Of a DNA stretch of 64,000 nucleotides, positions 42,901-50,235 are shown one piece after another. This DNA is from an uncultured Prevotellaceae bacterium (lineage in GTDB: Bacteria > Bacteroidota > Bacteroidia > Bacteroidales > Bacteroidaceae). The stretch is taken from positions 1-64,000 of the forward strand of contig ONQT01000014.1 in NCBI GenBank assembly GCA_900320045.1, in the 5' to 3' direction. The notes under the pieces are model-generated. The model saw only the letters and a list, made by a program, of their open reading frames with translations. It was not told the DNA's origin and did not search any database. A program made the position numbers and the translations under genes. Positions within the stretch are counted from its first letter, which is position 1, and every line of letters begins with the position of its first letter.

Positions 42901-43248
42901 CTTCTTGCGGACTGTACCGTAACCGATGGCAACAACTTCTTCCAACTGTGTGTTGTCGTCTTCCAGAACAACGCTCAGCTCCGATTTGCCCTTGGCGTCG
43001 ATAGTCTTAGTCTTCATACCAATGTAAGAGACGACAACGGGCTTGTTGGCCGTTAACTTGATAGTGAAATTTCCGTCGAAGTCCGTCACGCCGCCGTTCT
43101 TAGTGTCTTTTTCCACTACACTGGCGCCGATGATGGGCTCGCCCTGAGAGTCTTTCACGTTGACCTTGACGGTCTGTGCGCTAATGCTACCTACAAACAA
43201 TAGGAATGCCAGCACGAGCGCACTTCGCATACTCTTTTTAACAGACAT
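39952..43248 (-). CDS. SusC/RagA-type TonB-linked outer-membrane transporter (pair 1)
   Basis: The 1098-residue protein has a signal peptide (to about SISAQ, residue 25), a carboxypeptidase-D-like regulatory domain (26-97), a TonB box (EEVVAIGYGT, 103-112), a plug domain with IRVRGGGSLSQDNSPLYIVDGFEV and KDASSTAIYGARGANGVV, and a 22-strand barrel ending in SRSYVMGINLTF. It imports oligosaccharides with the adjacent SusD. Its first about 100 residues are nearly identical to those of the second SusC in this window, while the barrels differ. Confidence 0.96.
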   Translation of the reverse strand: MSVKKSMRSALVLAFLLFVGSISAQTVKVNVKDSQGEPIIGASVVEKDTKNGGVTDFDGNFTIKLTANKPVVVSYIGMKTKTIDAKGKSELSVVLEDDNTQLEEVVAIGYGTVRKKDLTGAVSQVNSKQIENIPVSNVSEALTGKMAGVNITTTEGSPDADVKIRVRGGGSLSQDNSPLYIVDGFEVSSISDIAPSEIETIDVLKDASSTAIYGARGANGVVIVTTKSGKEGDVQVNLNASIGWKSITKELEVLNPYEYARYQYELNSNGNSPMKLNTQANNYGVWGDLDIWRSVEGADFQDETFGRTGVQRQYNASVSGGSKDFKYSVSYAHNDENSIMERSGYRKDNINAKINTKLSKWLTFDFQARLANQRIDGLNGGTDTNESNASNSIVYNSLIYQPIQELTAMDEDEESSSATRRSPSERLRNTYKMQKRFRQDYNASLTWKPFKGWTMKTQFSYNWRFNNTDQVWATRAVSNSSYGYNGAPQAYFLEQQYKGFTNSNTVTYDNKKLFGGRDAINVMVGQEWKSTKQTDRSQVLVSYPTSFTTDQVLANVAAGTPYQNSSFIHEDDNMLSFFGRINYTMMDKYLLTFTLREDGSSKFGKGNRWGLFPSLALAWRMSDEKFLSGVNWLDNLKLRLSIGTAGNNRIPSGSLFTTYKMADATGKHPGFNEKSAEMFEHATLLYNPDLKWETTTTRNIGIDYGFFRGRLNGSIDFYWNTTKDLLMKATVPSSTGYTQQYQNFGKTSNRGIEFTLNYAAIDKKNFKLNANFNISYNKNKIDELPGGATYQTSSWGGSRVNKYTGDFYLEEGGRLGEVYGYKSAGFYTVARYDAQGNYLGGDLVLNNRNQWELAPEAARNNSSSLFGGLYPGTAKVECDADGNPIYQRLGNTIPTTTGGFGIDGQWKTKYGVFDYTVFFNYSLGNKIVNATKLGASFFAGSQKNYNVMNDYNLDNRYTWVDPNTGLNLGRPSAETVAEYGGAQGLMDRLNAMNTNASVWNPAANSTMVVVSDALENANFLRLQNVTIGYSLPKAWIKKFYANNVRIYFTGYNLLCFTKYKGYDPEVDTSSKNNPMTPGVDYAAYPKSRSYVMGINLTF

Positions 43249-43299
43249 AAATTAGTAGTTTTAATTATTAAATGATTTAAAAATATATATATTTGGTTG

Positions 43300-43330
43300 C
43301 AAAGATACGAAGAATAATTAAGAATACCAA
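43300..43330 (-). promoter_or_regulatory. promoter for susC/susD pair 1
   Basis: TTG (43330-43328), 20 bases and TATCTTTG (43307-43300) on the minus strand match the consensus. Unlike the other promoters of the locus, I see no CGTAAACGTTTACG-like palindrome upstream. Confidence 0.75.
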
Positions 43331-43411
43331 GCCTTAGACGTATTATTATTAAAAATTTCTAAAAACATGCGTCAATACTGCAAGGATTCTGTGCTTTTGT
43401 GGCTCAAATAA

Positions 43412-43439
43412 AGAGGCGAAGCCGTGTGGCTCCGCCTCT
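43412..43439 (-). terminator. terminator of the small secreted-protein gene
   Basis: AGAGGCGAAGCC and GGCTCCGCCTCT form a 12-bp stem (one G-U type pair) with a GTGT loop, followed on the minus strand by TTTATTTG. A very similar hairpin ends the methylesterase gene. Confidence 0.85.
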
Positions 43440-43454
43440 GTTAGTTTTCAGTCA

Positions 43455-43481
43455 GATCTGTGCGATCTGTGAGATCTGTGC
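43455..43481. repeat. 9-bp array GATCTGTGM x3 after the small secreted-protein gene
   Basis: GATCTGTGC, GATCTGTGA and GATCTGTGC are in register, followed by GCGATGATTACT at the stop codon. The same block follows the methylesterase gene at 50202-50228. Confidence 0.9.
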
Positions 43482-43488
43482 GCGATGA

Positions 43489-44247
43489 TTACTTGTTGAT
43501 AATCTTCTTGCCATCCTTGATGACCAGACCCTTAGCTGCAGCGTCAACCATCTGACCAGCTACGTTATAGGTAGCGCCGTTAGTAGCCTTTACAGAAGCC
43601 TTAACAGACTCGATGCCAGTAGCAGTAGCGGGGAATGTGAAGCCACCGAAGCCCAGCTTAGAACCAGAGCAGGATACGTGATACTTCTTGCCGGCTTTTA
43701 CAGGAAAGGTTACTGTTCCATAAACCTTGTTGTCAAATGCAAGACCCTGAGTGTCCTTAGTATCTGTACGGTTAGCTTCGTCAAAAGTTGCATCAACAGT
43801 ACTACCATTCTCATCGTATGCTTTAAGGTTGATAGCTGAAAGACTTGTTGCAATATTTACACCATCTTCCAGAATAGAGAATACTTTACCACTGTTACAT
43901 ACGATGAAAACCTGAAGATTGCCATCTTGTGTGGGCTCAAAGACATAGAATGTACCTACGGTAGGAGCACCACCGCCTCTAGCATATGATTTAGAACCAT
44001 CTGTGGGATTACCGCCATTACCGTCGGTTTTTGCATTATAACCAGTGACCGCCTTCAAATCATCACCGTTTGACTTTACTTCTTTGAAAGCTGCGTCTCC
44101 TTGAGCACCAAAAGTCATGGTGATGTTAGCAACTGAGGTGATTTTAGTGCCGGCAGCAGGTGCTTCACCTACTGTGAGCTGATACTGCTGTGCGTTAGCA
44201 CTCAAAGCCATAGCGGCTACTGCGATAAGAGTAAAAATCTTTTTCAT
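43489..44247 (-). CDS. small secreted beta-rich protein with a C-terminal tail shared with the methylesterase
   Basis: The 252-residue protein has a signal peptide (MKKIFTLIAVAAMALSANAQ). Its central domain is predicted beta-sandwich (GTFYVFEPTQDGNLQVFIVC, VYGTVTFPVKAGKKYHVSCSGSKLGFGGFTF), similar in style to carbohydrate-binding modules. The last about 38 residues (from TGIESVKASVKA to YNVAGQMVDAAAKGLVIKDGKKIINK) match the C-terminus of the pectin methylesterase. Such tails are common in Prevotella secreted proteins and may act in sorting or surface attachment. It has its own promoter and an operator-like palindrome upstream. I cannot name a ligand. Confidence 0.75.
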   Translation of the reverse strand: MKKIFTLIAVAAMALSANAQQYQLTVGEAPAAGTKITSVANITMTFGAQGDAAFKEVKSNGDDLKAVTGYNAKTDGNGGNPTDGSKSYARGGGAPTVGTFYVFEPTQDGNLQVFIVCNSGKVFSILEDGVNIATSLSAINLKAYDENGSTVDATFDEANRTDTKDTQGLAFDNKVYGTVTFPVKAGKKYHVSCSGSKLGFGGFTFPATATGIESVKASVKATNGATYNVAGQMVDAAAKGLVIKDGKKIINK

Positions 44248-44311
44248 ACGCTTTGTTGTTTAAGTTTAAAGATATTATTTGTTAGTGAATAGAATAATTC
44301 AAATTTCGATG

Positions 44312-44343
44312 CAAAATTAGGCAATTTCCGTGAAACGGCCAAA
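44312..44343 (-). promoter_or_regulatory. promoter for the small secreted-protein gene
   Basis: TTTG (44343-44340), 20 bases and TAATTTTG (44319-44312) on the minus strand fit the consensus. The predicted leader is about 58 bases. Confidence 0.75.
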
Positions 44344-44372
44344 CTTTTCGCACATTTCTTTGCAAATTCTTA

Positions 44373-44386
44373 CGTAAATGTTTGCG
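44373..44386. promoter_or_regulatory. operator-like palindrome, copy 1 (CGTAAATGTTTGCG)
   Basis: This 14-mer matches the perfect palindrome at 50021-50034 at 12 of 14 positions. Its centre is about 74 bases upstream of the predicted start of the small secreted-protein gene. Confidence 0.5.
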
Positions 44387-44481
44387 TGATAGTGATGTAT
44401 GCCTGCTAAACGCCTTTGCAGAGGCACGAAAAAAGAAGTGGAGCGCGAGGCCCCACTTCTTGATGGATGTATTGTAGCTGC

Positions 44482-46620
44482 TTACTTGAACGATGTGAAG
44501 TCGTAACCGTTCTTGAAGCCACCAATCAGAGCGTTCTCTGACAGGGGAACGAGGTAGATAGGAGCGCTCTTGCAGTCCCAACCCTTGAACAGGTCCTTGT
44601 AGTAGAAACCGTTTGTTTCCTCCTGGTCAACAATAGCCTTACCCCAAGGCTTCTGATAGTAACCGTCAGGAGTGGTGGTGATGTTGGTGAACAGACCCTT
44701 GATGGCGATGTTACTATTCTTGAATTCAGCCTTAGAAGGATTCTTGTAATAGTCCCAGTCGTGCTGTCCACGCCAGCCGGGGAACTGAGCAGCCTCAGTA
44801 TCGTTGGCAGGCTCGAAACCGGCAACGCGCATGTTCTCAGGAGTTGCAGGAGTAACACGGCTCTTCATACCCAGAGCAGAGGGATCAACACCTTTATAAT
44901 AAATATAGTTACCAATGGTGTTGCCATTCTCGAAGGTGTACTTGCCGTCAGCCTTCAGGCCGTCGATCATCTTCTTGGTAAGGTCTCTGATGGCCTGAAC
45001 CTTCTTGCCGATGAAACCAGTACGGATCAGCGTCCAGCGGCGGTCGCCCTCAGCAGCGAACTCGAAGCCACGCTCGTCGACCACATCCTCCAGCGTTACA
45101 CCGTTCTTGGTGCCCAGACCAGCACGCTGGTGGGTCTTGTTGTAGTAAGCGTTGGCGGTAGACTGGTCGGGAGAGGTCTTCATCAGAGCAGCCTCTGCCA
45201 GGCCGAGGTAAACCTCAGAGATACGCATATAGGGAGCGTTGATACCAGACATACGCTGCTTGGTGATGTAGGGCTCTACCTGACGGTTCTCATCGAACTT
45301 ACCGCAGGCAATACCTGCGCCGTCGGCAGCAGTCTTCATGTTGAAGCCCAGAATAACCTCGTAGCAGCAGCCCTTTCCGTCATATCCGGCAGCAGCCAGG
45401 TCGTCGCGGATACCTTTGGTACCGGCCTTCAGATAAGAACCGGTGACCACGCAGGCAACATCACGACGAATGTCCTTCGGGTCGAACACGCCATAGTAGA
45501 AGGCGGGGTTGATGCGGCACTGACCATAAGACTTACAAACACCGAACTTGTTAGAGCTGGTAGCGGGACGGCCGATAGCATAGGGGCGCTCGCAGTTACC
45601 AGTGGTGCTGGAACCCTGCACGTTCTCATCCTCGAAGATGGACTCTCCGGCGAACGAGCCGTCGGGCTGGTGCAGGTCGGTGAAGAATGTCGTGTAGTCG
45701 TTAGCGTCAAAAGTAGCTCCTGCGGGGTTCTCGGCTACCCATTTGAAGGCATCGTAAGCGATGTCGTAGTAGCTCTTGTAATTCGTAGGACGAGCGTAGG
45801 CAGCACCATGAGCGTCGGTGTAATCGGGATGACGCTCCAAGCGAGAGGCGGGAGTCACGTCCAGACGATAGGTCTGGTAGCTGGCGGCCTCCAAAGCGAT
45901 ACGGCCCAACAGCGCATAAGCATACTGCTTAGTGAACTTGTTCTTGTTGGTAGCAGTCAGCTCGGGGCAGAGATCCTTAGCCTTCTGCAGCTCGGCAATC
46001 ACCTTGTCGTAGATGTCCAGACGAGAGGTGAAGGCGGTGGGGTTGTCATGCAGCGTGAATACGGAGAATACGTCGCCGTACCACTTGATGAGCTCACGGT
46101 AGCAGGTAGCCTTCATGCAGACAGCCTGTCCGTAAATCTCGCCATAAGCCTTGCCGTCCTTCGGATCAGCCAGCATGGCATCGGTGATACCATCGGTGAG
46201 GATGTTCATCGTGGGGATGATACCGTAGAGCTTAGCGTAGGCTGTTGCGTCGTCAGAGTTGTTGAGGCCCTGCAGCACGTTGAAGGTAGAGATGATAGAG
46301 GGATCACCACCATTGTAGAAGGTCTCGATTTGCAGACGACCGGTGTTCTGCTCACCACCGTGGCGCTCGATATCAGAACCGGCAGCATCGGTAGCATAGA
46401 AGAGGTTGTTGCCGAAGATCTGGTCGCGCAGGACTTGGTGGAAATTCGTATAAGCTCCTTCCAGTGTTGTCTGGCAACCGTCGATGGACGATACGGCCAG
46501 TTCCGCCGTAACGGTGGAGGGAGAACTTGTTTCAAGATAGTCGCCACAGGAGCTTACGGCGAGCATGCCTGCTGTGCAAAGGGCGACTCCTAATATCTTA
46601 TTTCTCATATTGTTAATCAT
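44482..46620 (-). CDS. SusD/RagB-family glycan-binding lipoprotein (pair 2)
   Basis: The 712-residue protein has lipobox VSSC (residues of about 22-25). SusD features are GQAVCMKATCYRELIKWYGDVFSVF, AYALLGRIALEAASY, APYMRISEVYLGLAEAAL and VVDERGFEFAAEGDRRWTLIR. It partners the SusC encoded 14 bases upstream. It is larger than SusD of pair 1 and not closely similar to it, so the two pairs likely recognise different pectin fragments. Confidence 0.95.
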   Translation of the reverse strand: MINNMRNKILGVALCTAGMLAVSSCGDYLETSSPSTVTAELAVSSIDGCQTTLEGAYTNFHQVLRDQIFGNNLFYATDAAGSDIERHGGEQNTGRLQIETFYNGGDPSIISTFNVLQGLNNSDDATAYAKLYGIIPTMNILTDGITDAMLADPKDGKAYGEIYGQAVCMKATCYRELIKWYGDVFSVFTLHDNPTAFTSRLDIYDKVIAELQKAKDLCPELTATNKNKFTKQYAYALLGRIALEAASYQTYRLDVTPASRLERHPDYTDAHGAAYARPTNYKSYYDIAYDAFKWVAENPAGATFDANDYTTFFTDLHQPDGSFAGESIFEDENVQGSSTTGNCERPYAIGRPATSSNKFGVCKSYGQCRINPAFYYGVFDPKDIRRDVACVVTGSYLKAGTKGIRDDLAAAGYDGKGCCYEVILGFNMKTAADGAGIACGKFDENRQVEPYITKQRMSGINAPYMRISEVYLGLAEAALMKTSPDQSTANAYYNKTHQRAGLGTKNGVTLEDVVDERGFEFAAEGDRRWTLIRTGFIGKKVQAIRDLTKKMIDGLKADGKYTFENGNTIGNYIYYKGVDPSALGMKSRVTPATPENMRVAGFEPANDTEAAQFPGWRGQHDWDYYKNPSKAEFKNSNIAIKGLFTNITTTPDGYYQKPWGKAIVDQEETNGFYYKDLFKGWDCKSAPIYLVPLSENALIGGFKNGYDFTSFK

Positions 46621-46634
46621 TTTTGGGTTTGTTT

Positions 46635-49600
46635 TTAGAATGCTACGTTAAGACCGAAGGTGAAGGTACGGCTGCGTGGATAAGAGTTGTAGTCGAAACC
46701 TGGTGTGGGGAATCCCGAGTAGTTGGGGTCCATTGAACCGTTGGTGTTCACGTCAGGATCGAGTCCGTCATAACCCTTAATGCAGAAGAGGTTACCAGCG
46801 GTGAAGTAGACACGAGCATTGCTGAGGCCAATTTTGTTGATTAGCAGCTTCGGCAGCGTGTAGCCGATGGTCAGAGACTGCAGGCGGAGGTAAGCGGCGC
46901 TCTCGATGTAGTCGTCGCTGACGATAGGAGCATCGTCGTTTGCAATGTAGCTTAGCAGACCGTACTCAGCACCGGCGTTGCGAGCACGCAGCTCGTTGGG
47001 GTCGGTGATGACGTAGAGGTTGCCGTTGCCGTCGATGTTGTACATGCTCCAGCTGTTGTCGAACTTGGTGTCCAGACGGTTCATAGCCGACCACTTGGTG
47101 TTGTTACCGCTGTGTACCGAACGGGCAGCGTTGGCGTTGAAGACCTTACCGTCGAGCTGATAAGCGAAGTTGGCGGCGAAGTCGAAGTCCTTGTAGCGAG
47201 CGTTGATGTGGAAACCACCAGTGTGCTTGGGAGCCATGCGGCCGATGATGTCAACATCGCCCTTGTCTACGACGCCGTCGTTGTTGTTGTCCACATACTT
47301 AGGCATGCCGGGGAAGGCATTTTGGCCGTCGGGACGAGTGTAGTTGTTGGCGCCTGCATAGGTTGTCAGCTTGTTGTCGGCAACACCGGGCTTCAGCGTC
47401 CAGACGTTGTTACCAGCGGCATCCTGAGAGATGGTGAAGTCGTCGACACCATAGAAACCGGCAGCCTTGTAACCTGTAATCAGACCAACGGGCTCGCCTT
47501 CCTTAATAATATAAGGTTTAGCAGGATTCATGGCAGATGAAGCAAAACGCATCACACCGTCCATGTTGGCATCGGCGGGAACGCTCTCAACCTTGTTGAC
47601 GTTGTAGTTGTAGGTGATACCAACGCTCAGGTCTACATCCTTCTTGCGCAGGATGTTGTAGTTCAGAGCGAGCTCAATACCCTTGTTAGAGGTCTTGGCG
47701 GCGTTCTGGAACTGGTAAGAGTAACCAGCGATGGAGTTGATAGGAATACGCATCAGACAGTCCTTCGTGGTGTTCCAGTAGAAGTCGATAGAACCGTTGA
47801 ACTTGCCACCGAGGAAGCCGTAGTCCAGACCGATGTTACGAGAAATAGTCTTCTCCCAAGTCAGGTCGGGGTTACCCTTCAGCTTGCCGGGCTTGTAGCT
47901 GAAATAGCCGTCGCTGCCCTGCTCGCTGACCCATTCGTCGATGAATGCGCTGGCAGAGATTCCGTCGTTACCGGAGACACCCATAGAGAGACGCAGCTTC
48001 AGGTTGTCGAGCCAGCTGCTGGCATTCTGCAGGAAGGGCTCGTCAGAGATACGCCATGCAATAGCACCAGCGGGGAAGTAACCCCAGCGGTTGCCCTCGG
48101 CAAACTTGGAAGAACCGTCGGCACGCATGGTGAAGGTGAAGAGGTAGCGGCCCAAGAGGTTGTAGTTGGCACGGGCGAACCAAGAGATGGTGTGAGAAGA
48201 CACACCGATGCTGTTCTTGAAGTAGCTCTGGTTGCGGTCCTGTGACATCTGAATCTGACCGAAGGCCATTTCCTTGCTCCAGGTGTTAGGATACTGGTAA
48301 CCGAAGATCTCAGAAGAGTTGGAGCGGCTACCCAGGACTTCGTTACCAACCAACAGCGTTACGGAGTGGTTGTCGTCCTTGATGAGGTCGGCGAAGTCGT
48401 AGTTCAGTGTTGTGGTCCACGAAGTGTTGTATCCGTCGCCCTGAGTCAGTTTAGCGGTAGCGACGAGGTCGCGGCCGGTGTTCGGACCCTGCCAGGCCTC
48501 AGCCTTCGACCAGTTGCGCGACAGGCTCAGCTCGGTTCTGGCGGTCAGGTTCTTGATAATCTCCCAGGTCAGGGCGGTGTTCAAGCGAACGCGCTGTTGC
48601 TTCTTGGTGTAGTCGTTGTCGTCGATAACGGCAACGGGATTGTACTGAGGCTCTGCAAAGAGGTTACCCTCGCCAAACTCGGTACGAGCTCCATTGCCCA
48701 GAGGATTGTCGATGGGGTTGAACATCCACGGATAAACCAGCGTGTTGTTCATGGTTGCCGTGTTGCTCTGGAAGAACTTGTTGTTGCGCAGCTTGCTCTC
48801 TGTGTAGCGAGCGTCAACGTCCAACTTCAGGTTATGGGTAATCTTCTGCTGCAGCTTCAGGTTGATGTTCCAGCGGCTGTAGCCGGAATTCTTGGTAGTG
48901 CCGTCGTCGTCAACGAAACCGACAGAAGCGAAGTACTTGGTCTTGTCTGTACCACCGCTGATGGAGAGGTCGTGGTTCCAACTGTGACCGCTGCGGAATA
49001 CATCCTCCATGTAGTTGTGGGCAGAAACGTTGTTATAGTCGTTCAGGTGGTTGCCGTTGGCAGCTCCCAGACCGTAGTAGCGGGCGATGTTGTCGCCATA
49101 GCCTGCAGCGGTCATGTATTCCCAAGAACGACGAACATAGGTATAGGCATTCTGAGTGTCCAGCAATTTGGGCTTAGCCTTGACCTGATAGTACATGTTG
49201 TACTTGATCTGGGGCTTGCCTTCCTTGGCGCTCTTGGTCGTTACCAGGATAACACCGTTAGCACCACGGGCACCGTAGATAGCCGTTGAAGAGGCATCCT
49301 TCAGCACGTCGATAGACTCAATCTGGTCGGCGGGGATGTCGTCGATGGTGCTGACAGCAATACCGTCAACAATGAACAGAGGGTCGTTAGACTGCGTGAT
49401 AGAACCACCACCACGAACGCGGATAGCCATCTCTGCACCAGGACGACCGTCCTGAGCGGTAATGTTCACACCGGCCAGCTTACCCTGCAGTGCCTCGGAA
49501 ACGTTGGCAACAGGAACCTGTGATAGAGCGTCACCGGTAACCGATGATACGGAACCCGTCACGTCCTTACGCTTCATCGTACCGTAACCGATGGCTACAA

Positions 49601-49916
49601 CTTCTTCCAGCTGCGTGTTGTCGTCAGACAGGGTGACGTTGATGCTTGACTTGCCAGCGGCGTTCACAGTCTGCGTCTTCATACCGATGTAGGAGATGAC
49701 GATAGGCTTGTTGGCCGTTAACTTGATGGTGAAATTTCCGTCGAAGTCAGTCACACCGCCGTTCTTAGTGTCTTGTTCCACTACGCTGGCGCCGATGACC
49801 GGCTCGCCCTGAGAGTCTTTCACGTTGACCTTAACGGTCTGTGCACTAATGCTGCCTACGAATAATAGGAGAGCAAGCACAAGTGCACTTCGCATACTTC
49901 TCATTTTTTCAGACAT
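46635..49916 (-). CDS. SusC/RagA-type TonB-linked outer-membrane transporter (pair 2)
   Basis: The 1093-residue protein has a signal peptide (MRSALVLALLLFVGSISAQ core), a carboxypeptidase-D-like regulatory domain, a TonB box (EEVVAIGYGT), a plug with IRVRGGGSITQSNDPLFIVDGIAV and KDASSTAIYGARGANGVI, and a barrel ending SRTFTFGLNVAF. The N-terminal about 100 residues and the 5' leader (CAGACATAAATTAGTAG on the plus strand) are nearly identical to those of pair 1, but the barrel is distinct. It imports glycans together with SusD of pair 2. It is controlled from the promoter at 49970-50000, with an operator-like palindrome just upstream. Confidence 0.96.
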   Translation of the reverse strand: MSEKMRSMRSALVLALLLFVGSISAQTVKVNVKDSQGEPVIGASVVEQDTKNGGVTDFDGNFTIKLTANKPIVISYIGMKTQTVNAAGKSSINVTLSDDNTQLEEVVAIGYGTMKRKDVTGSVSSVTGDALSQVPVANVSEALQGKLAGVNITAQDGRPGAEMAIRVRGGGSITQSNDPLFIVDGIAVSTIDDIPADQIESIDVLKDASSTAIYGARGANGVILVTTKSAKEGKPQIKYNMYYQVKAKPKLLDTQNAYTYVRRSWEYMTAAGYGDNIARYYGLGAANGNHLNDYNNVSAHNYMEDVFRSGHSWNHDLSISGGTDKTKYFASVGFVDDDGTTKNSGYSRWNINLKLQQKITHNLKLDVDARYTESKLRNNKFFQSNTATMNNTLVYPWMFNPIDNPLGNGARTEFGEGNLFAEPQYNPVAVIDDNDYTKKQQRVRLNTALTWEIIKNLTARTELSLSRNWSKAEAWQGPNTGRDLVATAKLTQGDGYNTSWTTTLNYDFADLIKDDNHSVTLLVGNEVLGSRSNSSEIFGYQYPNTWSKEMAFGQIQMSQDRNQSYFKNSIGVSSHTISWFARANYNLLGRYLFTFTMRADGSSKFAEGNRWGYFPAGAIAWRISDEPFLQNASSWLDNLKLRLSMGVSGNDGISASAFIDEWVSEQGSDGYFSYKPGKLKGNPDLTWEKTISRNIGLDYGFLGGKFNGSIDFYWNTTKDCLMRIPINSIAGYSYQFQNAAKTSNKGIELALNYNILRKKDVDLSVGITYNYNVNKVESVPADANMDGVMRFASSAMNPAKPYIIKEGEPVGLITGYKAAGFYGVDDFTISQDAAGNNVWTLKPGVADNKLTTYAGANNYTRPDGQNAFPGMPKYVDNNNDGVVDKGDVDIIGRMAPKHTGGFHINARYKDFDFAANFAYQLDGKVFNANAARSVHSGNNTKWSAMNRLDTKFDNSWSMYNIDGNGNLYVITDPNELRARNAGAEYGLLSYIANDDAPIVSDDYIESAAYLRLQSLTIGYTLPKLLINKIGLSNARVYFTAGNLFCIKGYDGLDPDVNTNGSMDPNYSGFPTPGFDYNSYPRSRTFTFGLNVAF

Positions 49917-49969
49917 AAATTAGTAGTTTTAAATGTTAAACAATATTGTTGTAGTAAATATTTTCCGTG

Positions 49970-50000
49970 CAAAGGTATAAAGAAATATTAAGAAAACAAA
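49970..50000 (-). promoter_or_regulatory. promoter for susC/susD pair 2
   Basis: TTTG (50000-49997), 19 bases and TACCTTTG (49977-49970) on the minus strand match the consensus exactly. The perfect palindrome at 50021-50034 lies about 64 bases upstream of the predicted start. Confidence 0.82.
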
Positions 50001-50020
50001 AGGAAAACTACGTTTTTTTT

Positions 50021-50034
50021 CGTAAACGTTTACG
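50021..50034. promoter_or_regulatory. operator-like perfect palindrome, copy 2 (CGTAAACGTTTACG)
   Basis: A perfect 14-bp dyad is flanked by T tracts. The core resembles LacI-family operators, which often centre on a CG step. It stands in the gap between susC pair 2 and the methylesterase gene; the rest of this 319-base gap holds the promoter, a terminator and a 9-bp array. Confidence 0.7.
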
Positions 50035-50163
50035 TTTTTTGCATTGCAGGGACTTTTCCTCACGGGAGAAGGTGCAATGATTCGGTACTGGTTTGTCGCC
50101 GCCAGCGCAAGAAAATATGGCTCCCTAACTAGGAAAAACTTTTTCCCTAACCTGGGAATAAAT

Positions 50164-50193
50164 CAGAGGCGAAACCTTGCGGCTCCGCCTCTG
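50164..50193 (-). terminator. terminator of the methylesterase gene
   Basis: CAGAGGCG and CGCCTCTG are perfect outer arms. The inner pairs are completed by G-U wobbles in minus-strand RNA. ATTTATTCC follows. The hairpin is nearly the same as that at 43412-43439. Confidence 0.8.
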
Positions 50194-50201
50194 TTGTCTA
50201 A

Positions 50202-50228
50202 AATCTGTGTGATCTGTGCGATCTGTGT
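50202..50228. repeat. 9-bp array RATCTGTGY x3 after the methylesterase gene
   Basis: AATCTGTGT, GATCTGTGC and GATCTGTGT are in register and are followed by GCGATGATTACT at the stop codon, as at 43455-43481. Confidence 0.9.
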
Positions 50229-50235
50229 GCGATGA

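Noticed and set aside
43455..43481. Short regularly spaced repeats considered as a CRISPR remnant
   Set aside because: The 9-bp units are directly adjacent without spacers and no cas gene is present; they are simple tandem repeats.
44761..46593. Long open frame on the plus strand opposite susD pair 2 (about 610 codons)
   Set aside because: It is the antisense of a clearly recognisable SusD gene; its protein is of low-complexity Val/Gly/Leu type without family similarity, as expected from codon bias of the opposite strand.
42700..49400. The two susC genes considered as an invertible or shufflon-type pair
   Set aside because: Both are complete, in the same orientation, each with its own susD, and I found no inverted repeats or recombinase gene near them.
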